The notes under the pieces: generated by a model
What the model was told of the DNA's origin: nothing
What the model saw: the letters and a program-made list of their open reading frames with translations, nothing else
Databases searched by the model: none
Position numbers and translations under genes: made by a program
In this document: piece after piece, positions 16,500 to 23,566 of the stretch
Layout of the letters: every line of letters starts with the position of its first letter
Position numbering within the stretch: position 1 is the first letter of the stretch
Assembly (NCBI GenBank): GCA_045539595.1
Contig: JAZQFQ010000093.1
Location: 1-30,805, forward strand
Reading direction: 5' to 3'
Source: SIG701 sp045539595
Lineage (GTDB): Bacteria; Bacillota; Clostridia; Oscillospirales; CAG-272
Length of the DNA stretch: 30,805 bases

Positions 16500-17147
16500 A
16501 TGGAAATTTCGATGACTGCCGATGGATTGAGCGCACTGCGAGAGCGCATCAAACCCTATCTCAAGGAGAAGCGGTATCAGCATACCCTTGAGGTGGAGGA
16601 AGAGGCCGCCCGCATCGGTGCGGTATATCTTCCCGCCAAAATCGGAAAACTGCGGATTGCCGCGCTTTTGCACGATATCACCAAACGTGCCTCCTTCGAA
16701 AAACAGTTGCAATACTGCGAAGAGTTTGGTATAATGGTAAAAGCGCAGGATATTTCCTCTCCCAAAGTGTTTCACGCCATGACAGCGGAAGCGCTGGCCC
16801 GTCGGGAGTTCGCCGATGCGGTGGATGAGGAGATCCTCACCGGTATCCGCTGGCATACCACCGGATGCGATCAGATGAGTCTGTTTTCCGCCATCATCTA
16901 TCTGGCGGATTATATTGAACCCAGCCGCACGTTTGACGATTGTGTGGCACTTCGTGAATATTTCTGGGGCGGAATGCCCGACGCCGAGGATACCCTCGGT
17001 CAAACGATCCATTTCTGCAAGACTATGGTGCTCTCCTTTGATCTGACCATGCAGAATCTGATCAAAGACGGCGAGACGATCTGTACGGATACGGTCCTCG
17101 CCCGCAATTGTTTCCTCGACAGGCTGGACAGTTTGTCGCAAGCCTGA
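16500..17147 (+). CDS. yqeK: YqeK-type HD-domain symmetrical Ap4A hydrolase
   Basis: HD-superfamily metal-dependent hydrolase; characterised YqeK proteins split Ap4A symmetrically into two ADP. The 215-aa protein has the metal ligands expected for the fold: H28 (YQHTLEV), H58-D59 (LLHDITK), H92, H119 (IRWHTTG) and D137 (YLADYIEP). It follows nadD and precedes the LCP and rsfS genes, the usual neighbourhood. A strong promoter-like sequence lies inside the gene (16707-16735). Confidence 0.92.
   Translation: MEISMTADGLSALRERIKPYLKEKRYQHTLEVEEEAARIGAVYLPAKIGKLRIAALLHDITKRASFEKQLQYCEEFGIMVKAQDISSPKVFHAMTAEALARREFADAVDEEILTGIRWHTTGCDQMSLFSAIIYLADYIEPSRTFDDCVALREYFWGGMPDAEDTLGQTIHFCKTMVLSFDLTMQNLIKDGETICTDTVLARNCFLDRLDSLSQA
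16707..16735 (+). promoter_or_regulatory. Possible internal promoter within yqeK
   Basis: TTGCAA (16707-16712), a 17-base spacer and TATAAT (16730-16735) with an extended -10 TGG (16727-16729). It could drive the LCP-rsfS-leuS genes. It also encodes conserved YqeK residues, so the match may be chance. Confidence 0.35.
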
Positions 17148-17194
17148 TTTAAAACAGGGAGAAATGCTGCCTCCGGGCAGTTTGTATAAATATT

Positions 17195-18409
17195 ATGAAA
17201 AAGAGAAAGAGTACGTATCGTGCGGCAACGCAGTCAACGCTCATCGTGGTGATCGTTGTCCTTGCTTTGATCATTGTCGCTATGGCGGCAACGGTGGTGT
17301 GGCTGTATAAGCCTGCGTCCAATCCAAATGCAGATCTTCCGTTCTCCACCGATCCCGTGGATCCGCCGAGCACCGGCGATCATCCCGACCTCCCGCCCGA
17401 TACGGAGGATCCGGCGGATACGGATAAAAGCGATACACCTCCCGCCTATATTCCCCGGGAGGAAGTGTATAATTTCCTCCTGATCGGTCATGACCGCGCC
17501 GCCAGCCTGGCGGATGTAATTATGCTGGCCAACTACGATGTGAAGTCGGGAAAAGTGGCCATCATGCAGATTCCCCGCGACACCTATTACGTGGGAGATT
17601 CCAGCAAAAATCAGCTGAATGTGCAGTACTCCGCCTATGTGAACCGCGCCCATTACAGAGGTGAGTCCAATCCCACCGCCGTGGCGGCGGATAAATTTGC
17701 CCGGATTCTGGAGCAGAATCTGTGCATCAAGATTCATTACACCGCTGTGATTGATCTGGACGGATTTGTCAATATCGTCAACGCCGTGGGCGGCGTGGAT
17801 GTGTACGTCCCGGTGGACATGGACTACGAGGATCCCGTGCAGGATCTGTATATCCATTTGAAGAAGGGCCCGGCGCATCTGAACGGTGAGGATGCGGAAG
17901 GATTCATCCGCTTCCGCGAGGGCTTTGTGCAGGCGGATATCGGCCGCGTCAATGCCCAGAAGATCTTCATGACCGCCTTCATGGAAAAGGTGAAGAGTTC
18001 CATCAGCTTGACCAATCTGTCTGTGCTGAATACGCTGGTTAACGAAGTGATCAAGAATCTGACAACGGATATTCCCGCGGCGGATTTTGTGTACTTCGGC
18101 AAGAACGCCCTCAGCGTGGATTTCTCCCATATCAAGATGATGACAGTGCCCGGAGACTACGCTGGCGGATCGTACGTAATCAACCGCGCGGCCACATTGC
18201 AGGTCATCAACGATTATTTTAACATTTACAACACAGATATCAGCGATGCTATCTTTGATAAATCCCGGGTGTTCACCAACACGGAATCCGACGCCATCCA
18301 CAAGGCCTATACGGCGGATAAGGCGGCGTTCCTCTATGAGTTCACTGCTGAGGAGATTCAGGACAGCTCCATCGATATTCCCACCAAAACAAAGAAGGAT
18401 GGCGAGTGA
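17195..18409 (+). CDS. LytR-CpsA-Psr (LCP) family envelope protein
   Basis: LCP enzymes sit in the membrane with the catalytic domain outside and transfer undecaprenyl-linked polymers to peptidoglycan. The 404-aa product has a short basic N-terminus, one membrane helix (about 15-38), a Pro/Asp/Thr-rich linker (40-85) and the LCP domain from about 92, with NFLLIG, D107 in ADVIML and IPRDT (126-130). Further on come INAVGGVDVYV and FIRFRE followed by DIGRVNAQK, all family marks. The Arg often found two residues before the first Asp (RSD) is not seen here. The start at 17195 has no clear ribosome binding site. Polymer substrate unknown; not necessarily essential since these genes are often multicopy. 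Confidence 0.93.
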   Translation: MKKRKSTYRAATQSTLIVVIVVLALIIVAMAATVVWLYKPASNPNADLPFSTDPVDPPSTGDHPDLPPDTEDPADTDKSDTPPAYIPREEVYNFLLIGHDRAASLADVIMLANYDVKSGKVAIMQIPRDTYYVGDSSKNQLNVQYSAYVNRAHYRGESNPTAVAADKFARILEQNLCIKIHYTAVIDLDGFVNIVNAVGGVDVYVPVDMDYEDPVQDLYIHLKKGPAHLNGEDAEGFIRFREGFVQADIGRVNAQKIFMTAFMEKVKSSISLTNLSVLNTLVNEVIKNLTTDIPAADFVYFGKNALSVDFSHIKMMTVPGDYAGGSYVINRAATLQVINDYFNIYNTDISDAIFDKSRVFTNTESDAIHKAYTADKAAFLYEFTAEEIQDSSIDIPTKTKKDGE

Positions 18410-18435
18410 TCCCGCCGCCGAAAGGAAGTATATAC

Positions 18436-18855
18436 ATGGAAGAAAATAAAATCATCGACGCTCCCGCCACCGAGCAGCCGCCTCTCACCTCCGATGCCAC
18501 GCCCGAGGAGATCGCCAAGTATGCGGTCACCGTGCTGGACAGCAAAAAAGCGCGGAACATCCGCCTGCTCCATACGGAAAAGCAGACGATTCTGGCGGAT
18601 TACTTTGTGATCTGCAGCGGCACATCCAGCACGCAGATCCGTTCTCTGGCCGACGAGGTGGAGTACAAATTGTCGCTGTGCGGCATCACTCCGTCCCACA
18701 CAGAGGGCAGAGGTAACGGCGGATGGGTGCTGATCGATTACGGCTGTGTGCTGGTGCACGTATTCAGCCGGGACGCCAGAGAGTTTTACAATCTGGAAAA
18801 GCTGTACGAGGGAACCAGCGAGCAGGATATCTCCGATCTGATTACGGAGGACTGA
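18436..18855 (+). CDS. rsfS: Ribosomal silencing factor RsfS
   Basis: Binds L14 on the 50S subunit and blocks joining to 30S, lowering translation in starved cells. The 139-aa protein contains the RsfS core ADYFVICSGTSSTQIRSLAD, TEGRGNGGWVLIDYG and VLVHVFSRDAREFYNLEKLY. AAAGGAAG at 18420-18427 selects ATG 18436 over an upstream ATG at 18406 that overlaps the LCP gene. The N-terminus carries a short extra stretch rich in Pro/Thr before the conserved part. Confidence 0.95.
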   Translation: MEENKIIDAPATEQPPLTSDATPEEIAKYAVTVLDSKKARNIRLLHTEKQTILADYFVICSGTSSTQIRSLADEVEYKLSLCGITPSHTEGRGNGGWVLIDYGCVLVHVFSRDAREFYNLEKLYEGTSEQDISDLITED

Positions 18856-18857
18856 GG

Positions 18858-19038
18858 CACTTGCCATATAGTAAACTGTATGTGTGATACAGCTGGCAAG
18901 TGCGCGAGAATTTCCCTGACGGAAAATTCTCCAAGGTTCAGCTGAGGTTGCCGTATAGTAAACTGTAAACGTAACACAGCGGGCAAGGGCACTTGCCGTT
19001 GTCAAGTGCGCGAGAATTTCCCTGACGGAAAATTCTCC
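18858..19038 (+). repeat. Tandem pair of structured hairpin repeats between rsfS and leuS
   Basis: Two diverged copies (18858-18932 and 18947-19038). They share an identical 14-mer TATAGTAAACTGTA (18867-18880; 18954-18967) and an identical 36-base block (18897-18932; 19003-19038). Copy 1 folds as CACTTGCCA (18858-18866) with TGGCAAGTG (18894-18902), inner stem CTGTAT/ATACAG, then a second hairpin GAGAATTT/AAATTCTC. Copy 2 has an extra small hairpin GCACTTG/CAAGTGC. No T-box features are present. The stretch 18856-19094 has no gene. It looks like a dispersed intergenic repeat family rather than a leuS riboswitch; function unknown. Confidence 0.85.
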
Positions 19039-19094
19039 GAGGAACAGTTAATTAAACAGGACTAAGATTTTTTCAAATATACAGAGGAAACAGC

Positions 19095-21497
19095 ATGAAG
19101 TACGATTTTAAGGCCATTGAACAAAAATGGCAGGACAGATGGGAAAACGAGGGCGTTTTCCACGCATCCGAGGATCACAGCAAGCCGAAATTCTACGGCC
19201 TTGTTGAGTTTCCCTATCCCAGCGGTGCCGGTATGCACGTGGGTCACATCAAGGCCTACTCCGGCCTGGAAGTAGTATCCCGCAAGAGACGGATGCAGGG
19301 GTACAACGTTTTGTTCCCCATTGGATTTGATGCATACGGTCTGCCCACGGAGAACTCCGCCATCAAGACGGGTATTCATCCCAGAGAACTGACCGACCGC
19401 AACATTGCGAAATTCACCAGCCAGCTGAAGCGAGTAGGCTTCTCCTTCGACTGGGACCGCGTAGTGGACACCACCGAGGAAAACTACTACAAGTGGACTC
19501 AGTGGATCTTCCGCCGTATGTTCGACGAAGGCCTGGTGTTCCGCGCAAAGACGCTGGTGAACTACTGCCCCCACTGTAAGGTAGTCCTCTCCAATGAGGA
19601 TTCCCAGGGCGGTAAGTGCGATATCTGCCACAACGATATCGTACAGAAGTCCAAGGACGTATGGTATCTCCGCATCACCGAGTATGCGGACAAGCTGCTG
19701 GGCGGCCTCGACAAGGTGGACTATCTGCCCAACATCAAACTCCAGCAGGAAAACTGGATCGGCAAATCTGAGGGTGCTTTTGCCAACTTCCGCATCAGCG
19801 GCACCGACGATTTCCTCCGGATCTATACCACCCGTCCCGACACCATGTTCGGCGTAACCTTCATGGTTATCGCCCCCGAGCATCCCGTGATCGAGAAGTA
19901 TCGCTCCCAGATTGCCAACATGGCCGATCTGGATGCCTATAAGGACGAGTGCGCCAAGAAGACCGAGTTCGAGCGTACCCAGCTGGTCAAGGATAAGACC
20001 GGTGTGCGCATCGAAGGCTTGACGGTGATCAATCCTGCCAACGGCAAGGAGATCCCCGTGTACATCTCCGACTACGTTATGATGGGCTACGGCACCGGTG
20101 CCATTATGGCCGTGCCCGCTCACGATGAGCGCGACTATGACTTCGCCAAGAAGTTCGGTATCGATATTATCGAAGTTATCCGCGGCGGCAATATTGAGGA
20201 AGCAGCCTACACCGGCGACGGTGAGATGGTCAATTCCGGTTTCCTCAACGGCATCGCTACCAAGGCGGAAGCCATTTCCAAGATGATTGGGTATCTTTCC
20301 GAGCAGGGAATCGGTGAGCGCGGCATCCAGTTCAAGATGAAGGACTGGGCGTTCAACCGCCAGAGATACTGGGGCGAGCCTATCCCGATCGTGCACTGTC
20401 CTGCCTGCGGCATGGTAGGCGTTCCCTATGAGGAATTGCCGCTCCGCCTGCCCAATATGGAGAACTTTGCACCCGGTGAGGGCGGTGAGAGCCCCCTGGC
20501 TAAGATCGAATCCTTTGTGAACTGCACTTGTCCCAAGTGCGGCGGCCCCGCCAAGCGGGAGACCGATACCATGCCCCAGTGGGCCGGATCTTCCTGGTAC
20601 TTCCTCCGCTATACGGATCCGAAGAACGAGAAGGAATTCGCCTCCCAGGAGAATTTGAAATACTGGCTGCCCGTTGACTGGTACAACGGCGGTATGGAGC
20701 ATGTAACCCGCCATCTGATCTACTCCCGTTTCTGGCATCGCTTCCTGTACGATATCGGGGAAGTGCCGGTGGACGAGCCCTATGCAAAGCGTACCGCACA
20801 GGGATTGATCCTCGGTCCCGACGGCGAGAAGATGTCCAAGTCCCGCGGTAATACCGTGGACCCCAACGACGTAGTGGATGAATACGGCGCGGACGTTCTC
20901 CGTGTGTACACCTTGTTTATGGGCGATTACGCCTCCGCCGCTCCCTGGAGTGAGAGCAGCGTAAAGGGATGCAAGCGCTTCCTGGAGCGCGTAGCCGGTC
21001 TGTCCGATCTGGTTTCCGGTAAGGGCGAGACCGAGGCCATCACTTCGCTGATCCATAAGACGGTGAAGAAGGTGTCCCAGGATATCGAGGACATGAAGTT
21101 CAACACCGCCATCGCCGCTATGATGTCGCTAATCAACAATATTTACGAGCATGGCTCCCTGACCGCCGATGAGTTGGGCGTGTTTGTCCGCCTGCTGTGC
21201 CCCTTCGCTCCCCATATCTGCGAGGAAATGTGGGAGGCACTGGGCCATAAGGGACTGTGTGCTACCGCCGACTGGCCGGAGTACGACGAGGCGAAGACCC
21301 AGGACGCGACGGTAGAGATCGCTGTGCAGATCTGCGGTAAGGTGAAGAGCACCATCCGCATCGCCGCCGATGCCAAGCAGGACGATGCCATCGCCGCCGC
21401 CAAGGCGGACGAGAAGATTGCCGCTCTGCTGGATGGCAAGACCATCGTCAAGGAAATCTACGTTCCCGGCAAAATTGTCAACATCGTAGCAAAATAA
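19095..21497 (+). CDS. leuS: Leucyl-tRNA synthetase
   Basis: Charges tRNA-Leu. The 800-aa class Ia synthetase starts MKYDFKAIEQKWQDRWE, has the HIGH-type motif PYPSGAGMHVGH (about 38-49), a zinc-ribbon-like CPHCKVVLSNED segment, the CP1 editing domain with TTRPDTMFG (T-rich editing loop), YMMGYGTGAIMAVPAHDERD, and the KMSKS loop KMSKSRGN (579-586). A C-terminal anticodon-binding domain ends in VPGKIVNIVAK. AGAGGAAA before the ATG is the ribosome binding site. It ends the long plus-strand run; no clear terminator is seen between its stop and the rpsU promoter. Confidence 0.98.
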   Translation: MKYDFKAIEQKWQDRWENEGVFHASEDHSKPKFYGLVEFPYPSGAGMHVGHIKAYSGLEVVSRKRRMQGYNVLFPIGFDAYGLPTENSAIKTGIHPRELTDRNIAKFTSQLKRVGFSFDWDRVVDTTEENYYKWTQWIFRRMFDEGLVFRAKTLVNYCPHCKVVLSNEDSQGGKCDICHNDIVQKSKDVWYLRITEYADKLLGGLDKVDYLPNIKLQQENWIGKSEGAFANFRISGTDDFLRIYTTRPDTMFGVTFMVIAPEHPVIEKYRSQIANMADLDAYKDECAKKTEFERTQLVKDKTGVRIEGLTVINPANGKEIPVYISDYVMMGYGTGAIMAVPAHDERDYDFAKKFGIDIIEVIRGGNIEEAAYTGDGEMVNSGFLNGIATKAEAISKMIGYLSEQGIGERGIQFKMKDWAFNRQRYWGEPIPIVHCPACGMVGVPYEELPLRLPNMENFAPGEGGESPLAKIESFVNCTCPKCGGPAKRETDTMPQWAGSSWYFLRYTDPKNEKEFASQENLKYWLPVDWYNGGMEHVTRHLIYSRFWHRFLYDIGEVPVDEPYAKRTAQGLILGPDGEKMSKSRGNTVDPNDVVDEYGADVLRVYTLFMGDYASAAPWSESSVKGCKRFLERVAGLSDLVSGKGETEAITSLIHKTVKKVSQDIEDMKFNTAIAAMMSLINNIYEHGSLTADELGVFVRLLCPFAPHICEEMWEALGHKGLCATADWPEYDEAKTQDATVEIAVQICGKVKSTIRIAADAKQDDAIAAAKADEKIAALLDGKTIVKEIYVPGKIVNIVAK

Positions 21498-21534
21498 TTT
21501 CTCGAAAAAATCTGCGCGAAACGGGAAATTGTTC

Positions 21535-21563
21535 TTGACAATCCGTTTTGATAGTAGTATAAT
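21535..21563 (+). promoter_or_regulatory. Consensus SigA-type promoter of rpsU
   Basis: TTGACA (21535-21540), 17-base spacer, TATAAT (21558-21563): a perfect consensus. Predicted start near 21570, giving a leader of about 45 bases to rpsU. Confidence 0.93.
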
Positions 21564-21614
21564 ACTTTAGAGATAATAACATCTCATGTTCCGTAATCGA
21601 AGGGAGGGATATGG

Positions 21615-21791
21615 ATGGCAGAGATCAGAGTTAAAGAGAATGAATCACTGGACACCGCGCTTCGTCGTTTTAAGCGCGTATGTCAGAGATCCGGCATTCA
21701 GGCCGAGCTTCGTAAGAGAGAATGCTATGAGAAGCCCAGCGTAAAGAGAAAGAAGAAGTCGGAAGCGGCAAGAAAGCGTAAGTACAAATAA
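21615..21791 (+). CDS. rpsU: 30S ribosomal protein S21
   Basis: A 58-aa very basic protein, MAEIRVKENESLDTALRRFK at the start, CQRSGIQAELRKRECYEKPS in the middle and a Lys/Arg-rich tail ending KRKYK, matching S21 throughout. S21 sits near the 16S 3' end and helps mRNA start selection. AGGGAGG at 21601-21607 is the ribosome binding site for ATG 21615; an out-of-frame ATG lies at 21611. The gene has its own perfect promoter and terminator, so it is monocistronic. Confidence 0.97.
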   Translation: MAEIRVKENESLDTALRRFKRVCQRSGIQAELRKRECYEKPSVKRKKKSEAARKRKYK

Positions 21792-21804
21792 TTACTGAGT
21801 TTTC

Positions 21805-21837
21805 CCGGGGAGGCATACGCCTCCCCGGTTCGCTTTT
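21805..21837 (+). terminator. Rho-independent terminator after rpsU
   Basis: CCGGGGAGGC (21805-21814) and GCCTCCCCGG (21819-21828) form a perfect 10-bp stem with a 4-base loop, followed by TTCGCTTTT. Confidence 0.9.
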
Positions 21838-21842
21838 AAAAG

Positions 21843-22015
21843 ACTCCCAATTACCTTTTGTGTTCCCATATGGAAGTGAACTCTGTTACGTAGGGCGGGG
21901 CCTTGGTCCCGCCGCCTGAAAGAGCCGAAATTGTACGAAACGGCGGGGCAAGCCCCCGCCCTACGGGTAATATGCCAATATTTGAAAAGCGGGAACACTT
22001 TGCCGAATTGGGAGT
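21843..22015. repeat. 173-bp palindromic GC-rich intergenic element (MITE-like)
   Basis: Outer inverted repeats ACTCCCAATT (21843-21852) and AATTGGGAGT (22006-22015) extend imperfectly to TGTTCCC/GGGAACA. A nested pair, GTAGGGCGGGG (21890-21900) and CCCCGCCCTAC (21954-21964), brackets a core with cccgccgcc/cggcgggg. There is no gene inside and the base composition differs sharply from the flanks. From memory, elements with this GTAGGGCGGGG...CCCCGCCCTAC look are common between genes in Clostridia; that is recall, not a search result. Confidence 0.8.
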
Positions 22016-22046
22016 AAAAAAATAAAAAACGTGCGAAAACCGCACG
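22016..22046 (-). terminator. Minus-strand terminator-like hairpin
   Basis: Read on the minus strand, CGTGCG pairs with CGCACG (22041-22046 with 22030-22035), followed by a long T-rich tract (complement of 22016-22029). It directly borders the 173-bp element. The same CGTGCGG/CCGCACG stem is used at 29050-29079. Confidence 0.6.
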
Positions 22047-22087
22047 GGGCTAAAGGACAGTTTTGTTGAGTTTACGGATACAGACAG

Positions 22088-22256
22088 AGGCTCCCTCCGG
22101 GAGGGAGCTGGCGCATCGACTTCGACGATGCGAGTTGGCATTCGCCAACTCGAAATGTCGCGGCGACTGAGGGATTGCTTTAGAGTGATTGTTGCTTTTT
22201 ACAATCCCTCCGTCTCGCTTTGCGCGAGCCACCTCCCTTTACACAAGGGAGGCTTT
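22088..22256. repeat. Multi-hairpin palindromic intergenic element (MITE/REP-like)
   Basis: The ends are related GC-rich hairpins: GCTCCCTC/GAGGGAGC (22090-22108) on the left and CCTCCCTT/AAGGGAGG (about 22232-22252) on the right, flanked by AGAGGC and GCTTTT. Inside are GCATCG/CGATGC, a perfect 9-bp stem CGAGTTGGC/GCCAACTCG (22131-22152) and GAGGGATTG/CAATCCCTC. No coding content. The flanking pattern (CTCCCT...GACTGAGGGATTG...CAATCCCTCCGTC...AAGGGAGG) resembles, from memory, a repeat abundant in Oscillospiraceae and relatives. Confidence 0.8.
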
Positions 22257-22314
22257 TGTTTGCCTGCAAGTGCGCACTTACTTACCACAGAAAGTAATAT
22301 AGCTAATAGAAAAG

Positions 22315-22349
22315 AGCCGATACGGAAATAAATCCATATCGGCTTTTTC
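22315..22349. terminator. Bidirectional terminator between rpsU/repeats and the RDD gene
   Basis: AGCCGATACGG (22315-22325) pairs with CCATATCGGCT (22334-22344) over 11 bp with one mismatch; T-run on the plus side (22344-22348) and A-rich sequence on the other side. It can end the minus-strand RDD transcript, whose stop is at 22392. Confidence 0.75.
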
Positions 22350-22391
22350 TGTTTCATTACCACCTTGGTAACGTTATTCCTGCAAACGAGG

Positions 22392-22811
22392 CTATATAGT
22401 TTTAATATGTCTTACAACTTGTGTTTTTGCCATAAAATCTCCTAATCGTTTGCCTTTATTAACTAAAACAACAATCCCTTCTATTTGCACAATTACATAT
22501 GTGATATTTCTTAAAATCAAACTGCCGAAAGATGCTTTGTCTCCCGTTTCGGAATTTTGAATCTTCAATCCGCATATCAGCTTGCCCAGACTCCGTCTTC
22601 CAAATAAGCAATCCTTAAACAAACAATAGATGACAAACCATAATAGTCCTAAAAGGAAACCGACAGAAGTGAACATTTTTATACTTGGATGGACAAAAAA
22701 TTCAGGATTGCTTCCGGGACCGAAGAGCATCAGCGCCATAGCAACACCGAACATAATATTCCAGTCTATCACAAAGGCCAAGAATCTTCGAATGAGAAGT
22801 TTTATGTCCAC
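22392..22811 (-). CDS. RDD-family membrane protein
   Basis: The 139-aa protein has the RDD family pattern: RRFLAFVIDW near the N-terminus (Arg, then Asp in the first helix), two to three hydrophobic segments (about 10-31, 46-66, and a weaker one at 105-120) and the loop GRRSLGKLICGLKI. RDD proteins are small integral membrane proteins with no general function assigned; some act in ion transport or stress. The start is GTG at 22811, with GAGGAG well placed upstream on the minus strand. The DNA is more AT-rich than the flanking housekeeping genes, which may point to a different history. Confidence 0.85.
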   Translation of the reverse strand: MDIKLLIRRFLAFVIDWNIMFGVAMALMLFGPGSNPEFFVHPSIKMFTSVGFLLGLLWFVIYCLFKDCLFGRRSLGKLICGLKIQNSETGDKASFGSLILRNITYVIVQIEGIVVLVNKGKRLGDFMAKTQVVRHIKTI

Positions 22812-22837
22812 GGTATCATCTCCTCTTATTAGTATTT

Positions 22838-22865
22838 ACTATACAACAATTCCGTAAATATGCAA
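22838..22865 (-). promoter_or_regulatory. Probable promoter of the RDD gene
   Basis: On the minus strand TTGCAT (complement of 22860-22865), 16-base spacer, TATAGT (complement of 22838-22843). Moderate match. Confidence 0.45.
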
Positions 22866-22936
22866 TTGTTCCTTGCAATAAAATTGTTCTTTTGCACCCA
22901 AGGCGAATCGCACGGGAGTTTTGTTATTCAAAACAA

Positions 22937-23473
22937 TTATTTCTCTTTCACAAACAGATCGTTGTACTGCTCGATCGCCTTGCGCACGATCTCGATAGCC
23001 TCCTCGGCACCCAGCGTTTCGTCCACGGCGGTCTGCTTGTTCTCCAAAGTCTTGTAAATGGCGAAGAAGTGGGACATCTCCGTATATGTATGCTTGGGCA
23101 GAGCGAAAATATCTCGGTATACGTTGTAGGTGGGATCGCTGAAGGGGATCGCGATGATCTTCTCATCGGCCCGTCCGTTGTCCAGCATCTTGATGGCGCC
23201 GATGGGGTAGCACCGTACCAGCGTGCTGGGATGAAGGGGCTCGGAGCACAGCACCAGAACATCCAGCGGATCGTAGTCATCCGCATAGGTGCGGGGGATC
23301 ATACCGTAGTTGGCAGGGTAGTGAGTGGAAGTATGCAGCACCCGATCCAGCATGACAAGACCGGTTTCCTTGTCCAACTCATACTTGTTTTTGCTTCCCT
23401 TGGGGATCTCGATCAGTGCCATAAAGTCCGTAGGTGTAATTCGTTTCGGATCGATGTCGTGCCAGATGTTCAT
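22937..23473 (-). CDS. ppa: Inorganic pyrophosphatase, family I
   Basis: Hydrolyses pyrophosphate released by biosynthetic reactions. From ATG 23473 the product is 178 aa, beginning MNIWHDIDPKRITPTDFMAL. It has EIPKGSKNKYELDKETG, HYPANYGMIPRTYADDYDPLDVLVL with the D-x-D-P-x-D-type metal-binding segment, and DEKIIAIP further on, as in soluble family I enzymes. AAGGAG is 7 or so bases before this ATG; a longer frame to 23530 has no such support and runs into the promoter. It sits just downstream of the Crp/Fnr gene but has its own promoter. Confidence 0.96.
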   Translation of the reverse strand: MNIWHDIDPKRITPTDFMALIEIPKGSKNKYELDKETGLVMLDRVLHTSTHYPANYGMIPRTYADDYDPLDVLVLCSEPLHPSTLVRCYPIGAIKMLDNGRADEKIIAIPFSDPTYNVYRDIFALPKHTYTEMSHFFAIYKTLENKQTAVDETLGAEEAIEIVRKAIEQYNDLFVKEK

Positions 23474-23520
23474 AGAATACTCCTTACTTGATCGCTTGTG
23501 GGTGGATATCCTTTTTACAC

Positions 23521-23549
23521 ATTTTACCACACATTGCCGTGAAAATCAA
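23521..23549 (-). promoter_or_regulatory. Promoter of ppa
   Basis: On the minus strand TTGATT (complement of 23544-23549), 17-base spacer, TAAAAT (complement of 23521-23526) with an extended -10 TGG. Predicted start near 23514, 40 bases before the ppa ATG. Confidence 0.65.
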
Positions 23550-23566
23550 GTGCGAATACTGGGATT

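Noticed and set aside
18858..19038. CRISPR array
   Set aside because: Only two diverged copies, no unique spacers of constant length and no cas genes nearby.
18856..19094. T-box riboswitch upstream of leuS
   Set aside because: No conserved T-box sequence (AGGGTGGAACCGCG-like) or matching terminator/antiterminator; the region is a tandem hairpin repeat instead.
19062..21056. Open frame antisense to leuS
   Set aside because: leuS has all synthetase motifs; the antisense product resembles no known protein and starts without an RBS.
22128..22331. Small open frames within the intergenic repeats 21843-22331 on both strands
   Set aside because: They coincide with palindromic repeat DNA and have no convincing RBS or protein family.
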